DNA of 64,000 nt, from NCBI GenBank assembly GCA_021613535.1, contig CP075493.1:4898001-4962000 (forward strand), in the 5' to 3' direction. The translations under genes were made by a program, and so were the position numbers. Source of the DNA: Adineta vaga. Lineage: Eukaryota > Rotifera. The notes under the pieces are model-generated. The model did no database searches. It had not been told where the DNA came from and saw nothing but the letters and a program-made list of their open reading frames with translations. Numbering within the stretch: the stretch's first letter is position 1; each line of letters starts with the position of its first letter. This document shows, piece after piece, positions 1-11,164 of the stretch.

Positions 1-52
1 TCAGCTAAGAAGGTTATTGATCAACGATTTCTTGTTATTTCAAATCTTATTT

Positions 53-1590
53 ATGTCACTGCTTGTCGTATGTACAACGGTTGCAACTGTTTATGCAATA
101 TCTTCGTTTGTTTTACTACGTAAACCACATTTGATCCATCGAAGACGTCGACCTGCATTTATCGCTCGAAATATCGCACATCGCGGAGGTGGATAATCTA
201 TATTGATCGATGTTTTTCGTATAAAAAAGTCATTCTCCTTTTATTCTTATTAGGAGCTGCCGAATCGATTGAAAATTCTCTACTTGCATTTGACAAGTAT
301 AACGAAAAAAGATTTTTCTTTTTCTGTCAGTGACAGTTCTTTTGTTTTTCTTTCCAGAGGATTAGCACATGGCGTAGAAATGTTGGAATTAGATTGTCAT
401 CTGACAAAAGATCAACAAGCAGTTGTACATCATGATGCATCATTACAAAGAACAACAGATCATCTAGGATACATTAAAGATATTGAATATGATGTAAATA
501 AGAAAGAAAATAATTTGAAAGCATATTTCATGAATTCATCAATCTTCTCTCTAGAAATTACCTCGTATCAATAGTAAAATACACCTTTATTATAATTCTG
601 GTAGGAGTTTTTGGAAATAATCTTTAAAACTGTGTCTTCTTTTTTGTAGATATAACCATTTCAAGTGATAATAATAATACTTCAAATGATGACTTATTAC
701 GTATTCCATTATTGAAAGCGGTTTTTGAACGTTATCCAACAACTCCAATTAATATTGATATTAAAATAAACGATGATGAGTTGATTAAACAAGTAAATGA
801 TTTAAAAAGAAGAAAAAAACTTTCATTTTTATCTGATTTCTAGGTATCCAATCTAGTTCAACAACATCAGCGAGAACATATTACTCTATGGGGTAGTTTT
901 AGCCATACAATATGTCGAAAATTAACGATACAAGTATTGTTTTCTTCTATATTTCTCTCCTTATCCATATTATCTTCTAGAATCCTCGTATTATTCGATT
1001 TTGTTCGTTAAAAGAAGCGGCAGGCATTGTTTTTGCATATTGGATTGGTCTATTACCATTTCTTCCATTGACACCTGGTATAGAATATCAAAAATAATTT
1101 AAAAATAACTCATATATTTTATTCATACAGGTGCTTTCGAAGTTCCTATTCCTGGTGAAGTCTTTCAGTATGAATAATAATAATCATATGATTTATCTTT
1201 GTCAATAGGCAAATCTTCTATTCCTTTAGAAAAATAACAGAACAAATAAATTGGAAATATAGAATTATTTTCTACTTACTCGAACGGTAAAGTTTTCAAA
1301 AAACTATCTATTTTTTTTGACAGGAGAACCATTTATCTAGAGCATTAAATAATAAATCGATGTTTGCACATCTTCAACGCCGTGGAATTCCCGTACGTTT
1401 TCTATTCGCTCTTTATATAATCTATAATCTACATTCTTTCTTTCGTTTTCAGGTTTACGTTTGGATATTGAATAATGATCAAGAATTTCAATATGCTTTT
1501 ACCAAAATGGGTGTTACGGGTGTTATGACTGACTATCCTACTCGTTTACAAAAATATTTAGCTACAAATCAACATGAATTTCTTCTATAG
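53..1590 (+). CDS. GDPD1: Glycerophosphodiester phosphodiesterase 1/3-like (lysophospholipase D), 10 exons
   Basis: Enzyme of the GDPD family, which hydrolyses glycerophosphodiesters; GDPD1/GDPD3 act as membrane lysophospholipase D. The exons read in one frame: 53-188, 254-296, 358-493, 650-792, 844-933, 981-1077, 1131-1167, 1209-1285, 1341-1392, 1453-1590. The protein begins with an N-terminal membrane segment (VVCTTVATVYAISSFVLL), then the catalytic HRGG motif split by intron 1, ESIENSLLAF, and the metal-binding MLELDCHLTKDQ...VVHHD stretch. INIDIKIND follows, and the C-terminal GVTGVMTDYPTRL is close to GDPD1. Length and order fit vertebrate GDPD1. ATG 53 is chosen because it gives the expected hydrophobic N-terminus; an upstream exon cannot be excluded at the window edge. 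The last two exons are duplicated at 4483-4732. Confidence 0.9.
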
Positions 1591-2010
1591 AATTTCATTT
1601 TCACTCGCCGTATATTCTTATAGCCTCTCTAGTCATAAGATGAAACGGACAAATTTAGTTTTCTTTTTTATTTATTTATCTATTTATATTTTTTCTTATT
1701 AAAACATCAGTTGAAAATAAATCTTCTCAGTAGAATTTTGTCTTTGTTTTCTCTCCATACCTATTCGAATAATAATGATACGACTGATAAGCTTGAATTA
1801 TATTTACTTAATCTCAACCGCGAAGCATCCTTGCCGAGAAGAAAATACACAACATACTGGTTTTGATAAGTTGACTTGAAAGGTGCACGATAACAATTCA
1901 ATGGGCTTTTTTTTGCTTCTTCATTACATGAATATCAGCTGAGAGAAGAGGGCCGAACTTTGTATTCATTTATTTGATAAGAGGTCTATTTATTTATTCT
2001 TCTCATTAGT

Positions 2011-2020
2011 CTATATAAAC
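2011..2020 (+). promoter_or_regulatory. TATA box of Spy-like gene copy 1
   Basis: CTATATAAAC lies about 130 bp before the start codon and is followed 20-30 bp later by a likely cap region. The same element sits at 5155-5164 before copy 2, so both copies carry their own core promoter. Confidence 0.6.
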
Positions 2021-2144
2021 CCGAGGAAAGTAATGCATTCGTTCTGCACTCATCTTCATCGTCTATTTTCACATCTAAAACAAGTAGGATTGAGTTTTTC
2101 TTGTTTTACATTCAAGCTTATCAAGTGTTTTATCTTAGAAATAA

Positions 2145-2595
2145 ATGGCTCAAGCTCGAACTGATGCTATTATTGATAGCTGGAAAACAAAAGCTAACTT
2201 AAGCTTATCAGCTGAAGAAGAACAAAAAGTAAGAACATATCGATTGATTTCTATATTATTTCAATGATTTTCATTAGCTCAAAGCATGGTTTGCTGGTGC
2301 TGCTGAACGTATCAGTGCTCGTCGTACAGCTGGCAAAGAACTTTTTACACAATTAAATGCAGCTGTCGAAAGCAACGATAGTGCTAAAGCTGACGAATTA
2401 TTACAAAAACTACGTGAAGGTTTTCGTCAACTCTCCGAAGGTCGTGAAAAAGCTCTCGATGAATTCGACAAAATCCTCAAACCAGAACAACGTGCACGTA
2501 TTGTTGTTTATGCTGTACAACAAGCTAAGGAATCAGGTCGTCCAGTTGAACATATCATCGATCAACTCTTTTCACAAACCAGTGAAAATAATTAA
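2145..2595 (+). CDS. Small helical protein resembling bacterial Spy/CpxP (LTXXQ) family, copy 1
   Basis: A 133-aa protein from two exons (2145-2228 and 2278-2595) with a canonical 49-nt GT-AG intron. It starts MAQARTDAIIDSWKTK and is almost entirely charged amphipathic helix. The pattern LSLSAEEEQKLKAWF, an Arg-rich helix, a helix with SNDSAKADELLQKL, and LKPEQRARIV resembles the two LTxxQ-type motifs of Spy/CpxP periplasmic chaperones. Unlike those proteins it has no signal peptide. A TATA box and AATAAA-type downstream signals make it look like a normal expressed gene. The family link is by eye only; it could instead be an unrelated four-helix protein. A second intact copy lies at 5292-5742. 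Confidence 0.75.
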
Positions 2596-2686
2596 ACAAA
2601 TAATGGCAAAATTTTTCTTTTAGTATTTCTATAGTCTGTCATTGTTATACTTTATCGGAAAAAAAGAAACTAAAATAAAAATACTT

Positions 2687-4443
2687 GGGGGTGTGGGTGG
2701 GTTAGAGTATATTCTCTCCATTAACACTCACACCCACACGCACCCTCATTGGTAACGTAAGCAGTAAAAGCAATTTCTTCATTTGCGGCAATAAGAGGAA
2801 GTTTATCTTTGTTCACAACAAAAGATGATGAAATTTGATTAACAAGAACATCGAAAAGTATTTCTTCTTTAAGTTTTCGTAAAGCATTTTCAACAACATG
2901 ACGACCAATGACATGAAAAGGTCGGTTCAAGTCACGTCCTTCTTCTTCGTGACGGATGAAAAAAGTATATTGTGTTGGTGTTGATTTTGCCATCTAATAA
3001 TCCAAAGAAAGTTATTTTGTTATAAGTATCAAATTTTACTCACAATAGTTCATAAAGCTTCCCAGGACGATGTTTCCCGGCTACGGATCCGCACGGAACC
3101 TACCGGAAAACTCAGGACAATGGAAGCAGTATTCCGATCGAAATTGTCGGAAAACGACTGGAACTTACTGGAAGTTAGTCAGAAGCGAGCGGAAAAATCC
3201 GAAAATATCTGTTTCGACCTGGGTTGTGAATGATAATAACTAATAAGGTGAACTTTAACCAGACAGAAATCGAATATTAATTATTTATTTCGATGTTGAT
3301 ATTGTTAATGCTTTTTCACAAAGTATATATATTGTGTGTGAATGGATTCGATAATACAAGATAACAAAGTCTTTGTTTTCTTTGTTCTTCTTTGGTATAG
3401 AGGATAGATAGGTTGATAGACAGATGTTTGTGAATGAATTATATCGAATTTATCCATTTCTGTAATATATAAAAGAAAATAGATATCTTTTTCTTTTACA
3501 TTTATTTCTAGATCAAATAATCTGATACTTTTTGTAAATATTAAAAATGGTACGCGTCATAGAACATTATTTTTCTGATTTTAAACGAAAATTTTCGATT
3601 ATTAATCGTGAATATTTCGTTTAATCTAATTGATTGGAAATGTTATTGATCATATAAAGTAAAAAAGAAGGGATGTCACTTTCGTATTGCAATAATGCTT
3701 TCAATCTTTCAAAAGCGTATATAAATCGCTTAATATTGTTGAATTTATATTTATCTCAATTTATTGATTTTGTAAAAAACTGACACAAAAAATTCAATGT
3801 AACATTAGTATTGTTACTTGTGTCATGATGGCGATTCTATTTTTTTCTAACATATATCTACAGATACATCTTTATTCACGTCAACTTATTGTTTTGAAGT
3901 TAGCGTATAGACTATAAGTTTAGGTTGATGTTTATACAATTATTACAACCATATCACATTAATCTAATTGTATATCATCTTTTTTAAACAGATCTATGTA
4001 AATATACAACAACGTAGAAGCATCAACATCTACTGGTCAAATACAATTCTTTCACTTGATTCTAAGCTTTAAGGAGACAATGGCAAACGTAAAATCATTA
4101 TGTTCATAAATCGATTTCATATCGAAAAAAATCACTTCTGCTGTCTTTTTTACTATCCTTTATCTCAATGTAATCAATGTCACGAATATGAGATATTTCC
4201 ATGATTACTGAAAAAATTTCGATGATTGAAACAGACATCTTCCTGGATTTTTTATGTGTCCGATTAAATTATTTGTTGTAATAATTCCTCTTTCCAAAAA
4301 TAAATTGCGCAACGTGTTTTAGGGGTCAAACACATCTGAAAGATAAAACAGAATTAACCACTAAATCATCTAAAAAAGATGACTTGAGGGTGGGTGTGGA
4401 TGCAGAAGAGAGACATTCTCACCACCCCCACCTACACTCACCC
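2687..4443. mobile_element. 1757-bp segment with foldback G-rich/C-rich ends between two direct repeats
   Basis: The segment lies exactly between the two 1.39-kb repeat copies. Its left end is a G-rich run (GGGGGTGTGGGTGGG) followed within 25 nt by a C-rich run (2724-2746). Its right end has the mirror arrangement (4385-4400 G-rich, 4419-4443 C-rich). The reverse complement of the right end aligns imperfectly with the left end over about 60 bp: both have a G-rich start, a loop containing GAGAAT- or CTCTC-like sequence, and an end in ACCCTC. The interior holds one minus-strand ORF and a GC-richer stretch at about 3058-3220; no transposase was seen. It could be a nonautonomous foldback element or filler DNA at a repair junction. 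Confidence 0.5.
2721..2993 (-). CDS. Unknown 90-aa ORF inside the foldback segment
   Basis: An open frame beginning MAKSTPTQYTFFIRHEEEGR and ending in the C-rich tract, where it encodes GACGCEC before the stop. No domain is recognised. Because its last codons lie in the terminal foldback, the natural 3' end may have been cut off and the ORF may be a gene remnant. No intron is needed to read it. It may also be a chance ORF. Confidence 0.3.
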   Translation of the reverse strand: MAKSTPTQYTFFIRHEEEGRDLNRPFHVIGRHVVENALRKLKEEILFDVLVNQISSSFVVNKDKLPLIAANEEIAFTAYVTNEGACGCEC

Positions 4444-4482
4444 AAACTATCTACTTTTTTGACAGGAGAACCATTTATCTAG

Positions 4483-4732
4483 AGCATTAAATAATAAATC
4501 AATGTTTGCTCATCTACAACGTCGTGGAATTCCCGTACGTTTTCTATTCGCTCTTTATATAATCTATAATCTACAGTCTTTCTTTCGTTTTTAGGTTTAC
4601 GTTTGGATATTGAATAATGATCAAGAATTTCAATACGCTTTTACCAAAATGGGTGTTACGGGTGTTATGACTGACTATCCTACTCGTTTACAAAAATACT
4701 TAGCTACAAATCAACATGAATTTCTTCTATAG
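4483..4732 (+). pseudogene. Orphan duplicate of the last two GDPD1-like exons
   Basis: Exon-like blocks 4483-4534 and 4595-4732 match GDPD exons 9 and 10 (1341-1392 and 1453-1590), with the splice sites between them retained. The encoded ends MFAHLQRRGIP and GVTGVMTDYPTRL are unchanged and the stop codon is the same. The catalytic N-terminal part is missing, so no enzyme can be made from this copy alone. The frame has no disabling change, which fits a recent duplication. It could serve as an alternative 3' end only if the gene were spliced across about 3 kb. Confidence 0.85.
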
Positions 4733-5154
4733 AATTTCATTTACACTTGCCGTATATTCTTATAGCCTCTCTAGTCATAAGATAAAACGGACAAATTTAG
4801 TTTTCTTTTTTATTTATTTATCTATTTATATTTTTTCTTATTAAAACATCAGTTGAAAATAAATCTTCTCAACAGAATTTTGCCTTCGTTTTCTCTCCAT
4901 ACCTATTCGAATAATAATGATACGACTGATAAGCTTGAATTATATTTACTTAATATCAACCGCGAAGCATCCTTGTCGAGAAGAAAATACACAACATACT
5001 GGTTTTGATGAGTTGACTTAAAAGGTGCAAGATAACAATTCAATGGGCTTTTTTTTTCTTCTTCTTCATTACATGAATATCAGCTGAGAGAAGAGGGCCG
5101 AACTTTGTATTCATTTATTTGATAAGAGGTCTATTTATTTATTCTTCTCATTAG

Positions 5155-5164
5155 TCTATATAAA
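5155..5164 (+). promoter_or_regulatory. TATA box of Spy-like gene copy 2
   Basis: CTATATAAAC at the same distance from the start codon as in copy 1. Confidence 0.6.
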
Positions 5165-5291
5165 CCCAAGAAAAGTAATGCATTCATTCTGCACTCATCT
5201 TCATCGTCTATTTTCACATCTAAAACAAGTAGGATTGAGTTTTTCTTGTTTTACATTCAAGCTTATCAAGTGTTTTATCTTAGAGAAATAA

Positions 5292-5742
5292 ATGGCTCAA
5301 GCTCGAACTGATGCTATTATTGATAGCTGGAAAACAAAAGCTAACTTAAGCTTATCAGCTGAAGAAGAACAAAAAGTAAGAACATATCGATTGATTTCTA
5401 TATTATTTCAATGGTTTTCATTAGCTCAAAGCATGGTTTGCTGGTGCTGCTGAACGTATCAGTGCTCGTCGTACAGCTGGCAAAGAACTTTTTACACAAT
5501 TAAATGCAGCTGTCGAAAGCAACGATAGTGCTAAAGCTGACGAATTATTACAAAAATTACGTGAAGGTTTTCGTCAACTCTCCGAAGGTCGTGAAAAAGC
5601 TCTCGATGAATTCGATAAAATCCTCAAACCAGAACAACGTGCACGTATTGTTGTTTATGCTGTACAACAAGCTAAAGAATCCGGTCGTCCAGTTGAACAT
5701 ATCATCGATCAACTCTTTTCACAAACCAGTGAAACTAATTAA
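5292..5742 (+). CDS. Small helical Spy/CpxP-like protein, copy 2
   Basis: Exons 5292-5375 and 5425-5742 encode 133 aa that match copy 1 except at the C-terminus, where SENN becomes SETN. Other differences inside the coding region appear silent, for example in the codons of LQKL and FDK. The intron is in the same place. The frame is intact and the promoter is duplicated, so this is a second functional-looking gene. The excess of silent changes suggests selection on the protein or exchange between copies. Family assignment has the same caveat as copy 1. Confidence 0.75.
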
Positions 5743-5834
5743 ACAAATAATGGCAACATTTTTCTCTTAGTATTTCTATAGTTTGTCATTGTTTTACTGT
5801 ATCGGAAAAAAAAGAAACTAAAATAAAAATACTT

Positions 5835-6367
5835 TCCATCATAAAGAAACTATTTTTCAATTAAATATCTCATCAAAATGTTATGACCTGCCTGGTAGTA
5901 ATTTGATTATAAAATAAACAATCCCACTTTTTTTGCGACTAAAAGTGTTCGAGAAGTTCAAAATTTTGTTGAGATTTCAATGAGACACGTATTTTTTAGG
6001 ACTATTTTCAAATTACATTTACACAATGTTTTAAACGTTTCGAGCAAAGACTGGTAACATCTCAAAGTTAAGATGTGATATACTGGCAACGATAGATGTC
6101 ACCCACTAATGATAATTAAATAATAAATATTTCTTCATATTGTTTTCTTGTATTATGATCTAATCTAATCTCATTATTTGGATTTTAAAAAGAAAATATG
6201 AATTTGATGTCGGTAGAATTATATTAATATTATCATTGGTAAAATTTTCATCGGATGGTAATTTATAGAAGTAAAAAGACCTTTGCACTGCGCTGTGCTC
6301 TGTTTCGTTTCGTTGAATGATAACGCTTTGTAGTTGAATTAAATTATAGATCATACTGTCAATTCGA
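5835..6367. other. Intergenic, no gene seen
   Basis: AT-rich spacer between the duplication and HADHA. A minus-strand ORF at 6160-6354 has no recognisable features. The last about 100 bp presumably hold the HADHA promoter; no TATA box was evident. Confidence 0.5.
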
Positions 6368-9300
6368 ATGGCTTCAGCTATATTTAAAACATTTCTTTGT
6401 CGTCAACAACATTTTGTAACTCTCACTCGTTCACCAGGTACGATTTACACTTCGTAAAAACGAGATATTTCAATTTAATCGTCTTGTATTTTAGTGGCAA
6501 CACAATTATGGACTCGACTTGCTTCAACATCAGTTCAACAACAACAGCAACAATCTGAAAATAAACCTGGTAATGTTCTTTAGTTAGAATGCATACATTT
6601 TCATTTAAAATGTTTCGTTAGTCAATTTACAACAATTGAAAAATATCAAAGTCGATCATCAAGATGGTATTGCTGTTGTTCAATTCAATCAAGAAAATTC
6701 TAAAGTATGATACGAATTCTTTTCTCACTAGATCATTTGATCTTAAATTTAGGTGAATACATTATCGAAAGGCATCATGGATGAATTCGTTCCATTATTT
6801 GAACAATTACAAAATGATGATAAAGTCAAAGGTATTGTTGTTATGTCAGCTAAACCTGGTTCATTTATTGCTGGAGCTGATATTAAGTAAGACGGAGAAA
6901 TGTTTCATTGATTATTCTTAACTTTAACAACTATAGTATGCTTGAATCAGCAAAAAATCGTGATGAATTATTCAAAATTTCACGTAATGGTCAAGATATT
7001 ATGCATCAAATTGAACAATCACGAAAACCTATCGTTGCTGCCATCGCTGGATCATGTCTTGGTGGTGGATTTGAAGTAAAGTTCTTTTGTTTTTCTACAA
7101 AATAATCAATGATTAAATTATGATTATTTTTCCTTAGGTAGCCTTAGCATGTCATTATCGTATTGCATTGAACGATAAACGAACAGGATTTGGTGTACCT
7201 GAAGTTAAATTAGGTTTATTACCGGGTGCAGGTGGTACACAACGATTAGTACAAAAACTTTCCTTACCTGATGTACTTGATTTGGTTTTAACTGGCAAAG
7301 AAGTTAAAGTAAAGAAAGCAAAATCATTAGGTTTAGTCGATGCGATTGTTGAACCAATTGGACCAGGTTTACAAGCAGCAGAAGAAAAAAATATCGATTA
7401 TCTTCGAAATGTTGCTATACAAAAAGCTAAGTAGGTTTACTTATTAAAAGAGCATAAGCTTTATAAAAAAATATAATTTTCCTAGAGAATTAACTGTTCG
7501 AAAACCAACAAAACCACAACCTGGTTTTATTGAAAGTATGTAGTGCTTCATTTATGAATCTTGTTTTTTTTAAACTTTTTTTATTATTATTTCAGATATT
7601 AAATCTAAAATCATGTCAACTTCATATGTACAAAATTATATATTTGAACAGGCTCGAAAGAAAGTTATGTCACAAACTCAAGGTCTCTATCCAGCACCAT
7701 TGAAGATTCTCGATGTATGTATCTCTTTTGGGAAAAAAAGAAATGAAATAAGTCTATAAACTATTTGTCAGGTTATCAAACAAACAGTTCAAAGTGGTTC
7801 AAAAGTTGGATATAATGCTGAAGCAGAGGTATTTATTTCTCTCTACATATGAAAATGATTTAGTTTCGTATGATAAACTCTTTTCATGTTCATAATTAAA
7901 GGGTTTTGCTGATCTTGGTATTACAACTGAATCAAAAGCATTGATAAGTTTATTTCATGGTCGTACTGAATGTAAGAAAAATAAATATGGTAAACCTGAA
8001 CGAGAAGTAAAGTAAGTTAATCATCGATCTATGTATTATTTTCTATAAAATAATTCTAGAAATATTGCGGTTATTGGTGCCGGTTTGATGGGTGCTGGTA
8101 TTGCACATGTTTCGATTGATAAAGGTTACAATGTTATCTTACGTGATCAAACAACAAAAGCACTTTCACGTGGTTATTCACAAATTACAAAAGGTTATCA
8201 AGGTTATGTTAAACGCAAAAGACTTACAAAGTAAATTTGAAAAACCAAACCATCGACTTTTAATGAATATTCATCGTTTATTTTAGTGCTGAATATGATC
8301 GAGTTTTAGCAAATCTAGAATGCCAAACAACATTTGATAATCTTAATAAATGTGATATGATTATTGAAGCTGTTTTTGAAGATCTTAAATTAAAACAAAA
8401 AGTTCTTGCTGAACTTGAAGAACGTATTCCTGAACATTGTGTCTTCGCTTCAAATACATCTGCTTTACCCATTCATGAAATAGCTGCAAATAGTCGACGT
8501 CCACAAAAAGTAATCCATTAACATTTATGGAATAAGGAAAAAAAACGCTTGAATTTTTCTTAGGTAATTGGTATGCATTACTTTTCACCTGTTGATAAAA
8601 TGGAATTATTAGAAATCGTTCGAGCTAAACAAACATCTGAAGATACAGTTCGTTCAGCTGTCAGTGTTGGTCTTAAACAAGGCAAAGTTGTGATTGTTGT
8701 TGGTGATGGTCCTGGTTTTTATACTACACGTTTGTTAATGTTTGCCGGTGCAGAAGTTTTTCGTCTTCTTCAAGAAGGTGCTTCACCAAAAGATATTGAT
8801 AAAGCAACAAAAACATTTGGTTTTCCAGTTGGTTCAGCAACATTATTTGACGAAGTCGGTATTGATGTTGCTGCTCATATTGCACGTGATATGCACGGTG
8901 TATTCGGTGAACGTCTTGCCGATAAAGCAATGCCAGCATTATTTGACGATCTTGTAAACAATAATTTACATGGAAGAAAAACTGGTCAAGGTTTATATAT
9001 ATATCAAGCTGGTGTTAAAGGTGGTAATCGAGAAATCAATCCAAAATTTACAGAATTAATTAAAAATTATTCACTAGAACCAAAAGAACAGTAAGTTTAC
9101 CATGTATTATTTATATTATGATAACTATCATCGATGATCTATCTAGAATAACACCAGAAAGTATTCAATGGCGTACAGGTCTTCGATTTTTAAATGAAGC
9201 TGCACGATGTCTTGAAGAAAAAATAATTACATCTCCAGTAAGTGAATGTATCCGTTTATTTTATCGTACTAAAATCTGCTTGCTATTATTTAGACTGACG

Positions 9301-9540
9301 GTGATATTGGTGCAGTATTTGGTCTTGGCTTTCCTCCAATGAAAGGCGGTAAGAAAGACAAACATGGCTGACTTTTTCATTGTTCGTTTATTTTAAGGTC
9401 CATTCCGTTTCATGGATACATATGGTGTTTCAAAAATAGTCGATATGATGAATAGTTATCGTAGTAAATATGGTGAACGTTTTGCACCAACCCAATTATT
9501 GGTTGATATGGCTAAAGACAACAAAAAATTTTATTCTTAA
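6368..9540 (+). CDS. HADHA: Trifunctional enzyme subunit alpha, mitochondrial (16 exons)
   Basis: Mitochondrial beta-oxidation enzyme with long-chain enoyl-CoA hydratase and 3-hydroxyacyl-CoA dehydrogenase activities. It works in a complex with HADHB, which is not in this window. Sixteen exons give one continuous frame from [16 protein letters not shown], an Arg/hydroxyl-rich mitochondrial targeting peptide, to DNKKFYS. The hydratase half carries SCLGGGFE (oxyanion hole) and [18 protein letters not shown] (crotonase signature). The dehydrogenase half carries the NAD-binding [18 protein letters not shown], the catalytic [17 protein letters not shown], and C-terminal [20 protein letters not shown]. 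Length, about 750 aa, fits the family. Introns are 45-90 nt. Some exon limits were set by frame alone, for example exon 14 at 9147-9237 and exon 15 at 9294-9348. No defect was seen. Confidence 0.96.
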
Positions 9541-10539
9541 CTATTTTAAATAACGATGAACACTTTTTTTTTCTTTCTCTTTCCATTACATTATTAACAT
9601 TTTATTAAAAAAAAAGAAAAAGAATAGAACGAAAATTTAGCAAATTTGACCAGAAATTATCTTTGCTTAACGATAATAAACATGCTATTATTCGATGTTC
9701 TGCAAGCAACTGATAGAAACGATGAACGTGAGAAATACTTTATTGTAATGATGTGCACAGGATGTATCATCCCATCTAATTGAATTTGTATCTAAGAAAA
9801 TATTTCATTCATTTCAATATTCGCATATTGTAATAAAATATATATGTAACAGTCATCCGATCCATATTTCATTGTTTTTGAGTAATACGTATTACAATAA
9901 AGAATCTTCTCTTGAAATATGTTCAAAGAAATGTCTGGAACTAAGCAGCAAATATTAGAAAAGCAAAGTATGCCTCAAATTTCGATTGAAGAACATAGAG
10001 AAATTTAAGTCAACAAAGGACTTAAAAAAGTATTTTCTGAGAAAACTATCGAAACCACATAAGAAGATTGCAATAGCAGAATAAGAAAATAAAAGAAATA
10101 ATGTACCTCAAACTATCGATTCTAAATTTAAATGTTTTTCTTTTGTTAGCGGTATAAATACAGAAGAGAAGATTGCATGACTCATCAAGAACATTTTGGT
10201 CAAATATAGGTCATCGGTAAAAGTACGTAAACAATCAATCACTTGTTCTGATGGATGCACTAATGTTGTTGCAAGCCTTGACAATGTATTTTACATTTAC
10301 AAAATCTCGAACATCTTCAATTCATCACATACGGATGGAAAGAGTTATCAATCCTTTTGAAAAAACCTCTATTCTGTTCAAATATCGCATAACTTTCATT
10401 TCGTACTTGTTTGACTTTTATCCACTTATTCTATTTTTTCTCTTCCTTTATCAATGAATAAAATTTGATTATCAAGAAATTAAACCCAATAGATAATTTA
10501 TAATAGTTGTTCTTTGATCATTCATCAACAATTATTTCC
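9541..10539. other. Intergenic, no gene seen
   Basis: AT-rich spacer with A-runs and AATAAA-like sites after HADHA (about 9600-9630). A plus ORF at 10251-10457 has no coding character. Confidence 0.5.
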
Positions 10540-10743
10540 TTAACCTGGAAACGTATCGAATGTTTTAGAATTTGCCTGATTGTTTGGGATAAAACCTTTG
10601 ACGCCATAATCACTCGGAGAACCAAAACTATCTTGAAACAGACCATCATCTGATCGTTTTCGTCGTCCATTGATTTCTTTCGCTCGAAGTTTGGAATGTC
10701 GAGTAAAAATGTTTGGCTTTTCAAGCGTTTTTTCTTTCATCAT
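10540..10743 (-). CDS. Unknown small basic protein (67 aa)
   Basis: The ORF reads MMKEKTLEKPNIFTRHSKLR, then KEINGRRKRSDDGLFQDSFG, and ends SKTFDTFPG. The composition looks like a real disordered protein rather than random AT-rich translation. There is a plausible 5' UTR intron: a GTAAGT donor near 10814 and an AG just before the ATG. The first of two adjacent ATGs is taken as the start. I do not recognise a family. The short Phe/Asp/Ser motifs could be binding sites for partners, but that is speculation. Confidence 0.45.
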   Translation of the reverse strand: MMKEKTLEKPNIFTRHSKLRAKEINGRRKRSDDGLFQDSFGSPSDYGVKGFIPNNQANSKTFDTFPG

Positions 10744-11164
10744 AGATCTTATACATACCAAATAAACTCCCAAAAAAATGCGACAATAAAGAAACAATTA
10801 ATTGGACTTACATTGTTATTCGAATATATCCAACGTCTGTATACAAAATAACAAATGATATATACTATTTGTGAATATATATCTTTTCATCTGATGATAA
10901 TTGAAGTTTGATTTTATGCTAGGTAAAAAATATCTTTCTAATTAATAAAGGAAGATTGAAATCAAGATCAGTTTTTCCGTTTTTCAATAGGAATTGATTT
11001 TCTTTTTCTTTTCTTTTTTTTTTATTAAAGTACGTAGAAAACAAACGACTGGCGAGTGTTAATAGAAACTTGTTTCTTAAATCATGCTTGTGTGTGTGTG
11101 TGTGTGTAAAATGGAAATAACAATAAATGAAGAAAACGAAGATGTATTGCACACACCGAAAAAT
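10744..11164. other. Intergenic with (TG)n
   Basis: Short spacer with a TG microsatellite around 11089-11106. No gene seen. Confidence 0.45.

Larger units (their letters stand above)
1301..2686 (+). repeat. Direct repeat copy 1 (about 1.39 kb)
   Basis: This segment is repeated nearly identically at 4444-5834. It holds the last two exons of the GDPD gene, its 3' flank, and the promoter and entire Spy-like gene. Identity starts at AAACTATCTA and stops at AATAAAAATACTT, just before the G-rich tract at 2687. Differences between copies are scattered substitutions and 1-4 nt indels, so the duplication is fairly young or kept similar by gene conversion. Confidence 0.93.
4444..5834 (+). repeat. Direct repeat copy 2 (about 1.39 kb)
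   Basis: Second copy of 1301-2686, in the same orientation. It starts directly after the C-rich right end of the 1757-bp segment and ends at AATAAAAATACTT, after which the sequences diverge. Confidence 0.93.

Noticed and set aside
2357-2623. 88-aa plus ORF overlapping the Spy-like gene
   Set aside because: It is a shadow in another frame of exon 2; its duplicate at 5504-5770 has the same cause.
2687-4443. True telomere or subtelomere
   Set aside because: Only short G-rich tracts are present, inside a gene-rich region, with no long TGTGGG array.
1301-5834. LTR retrotransposon with 1.39-kb LTRs
   Set aside because: The repeats contain host exons and a gene, and the middle segment has no gag, pol, primer-binding site or polypurine tract.
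8573-9094. Separate dehydrogenase gene
   Set aside because: It is exon 13 of HADHA; the frame joins the neighbouring exons at canonical sites.
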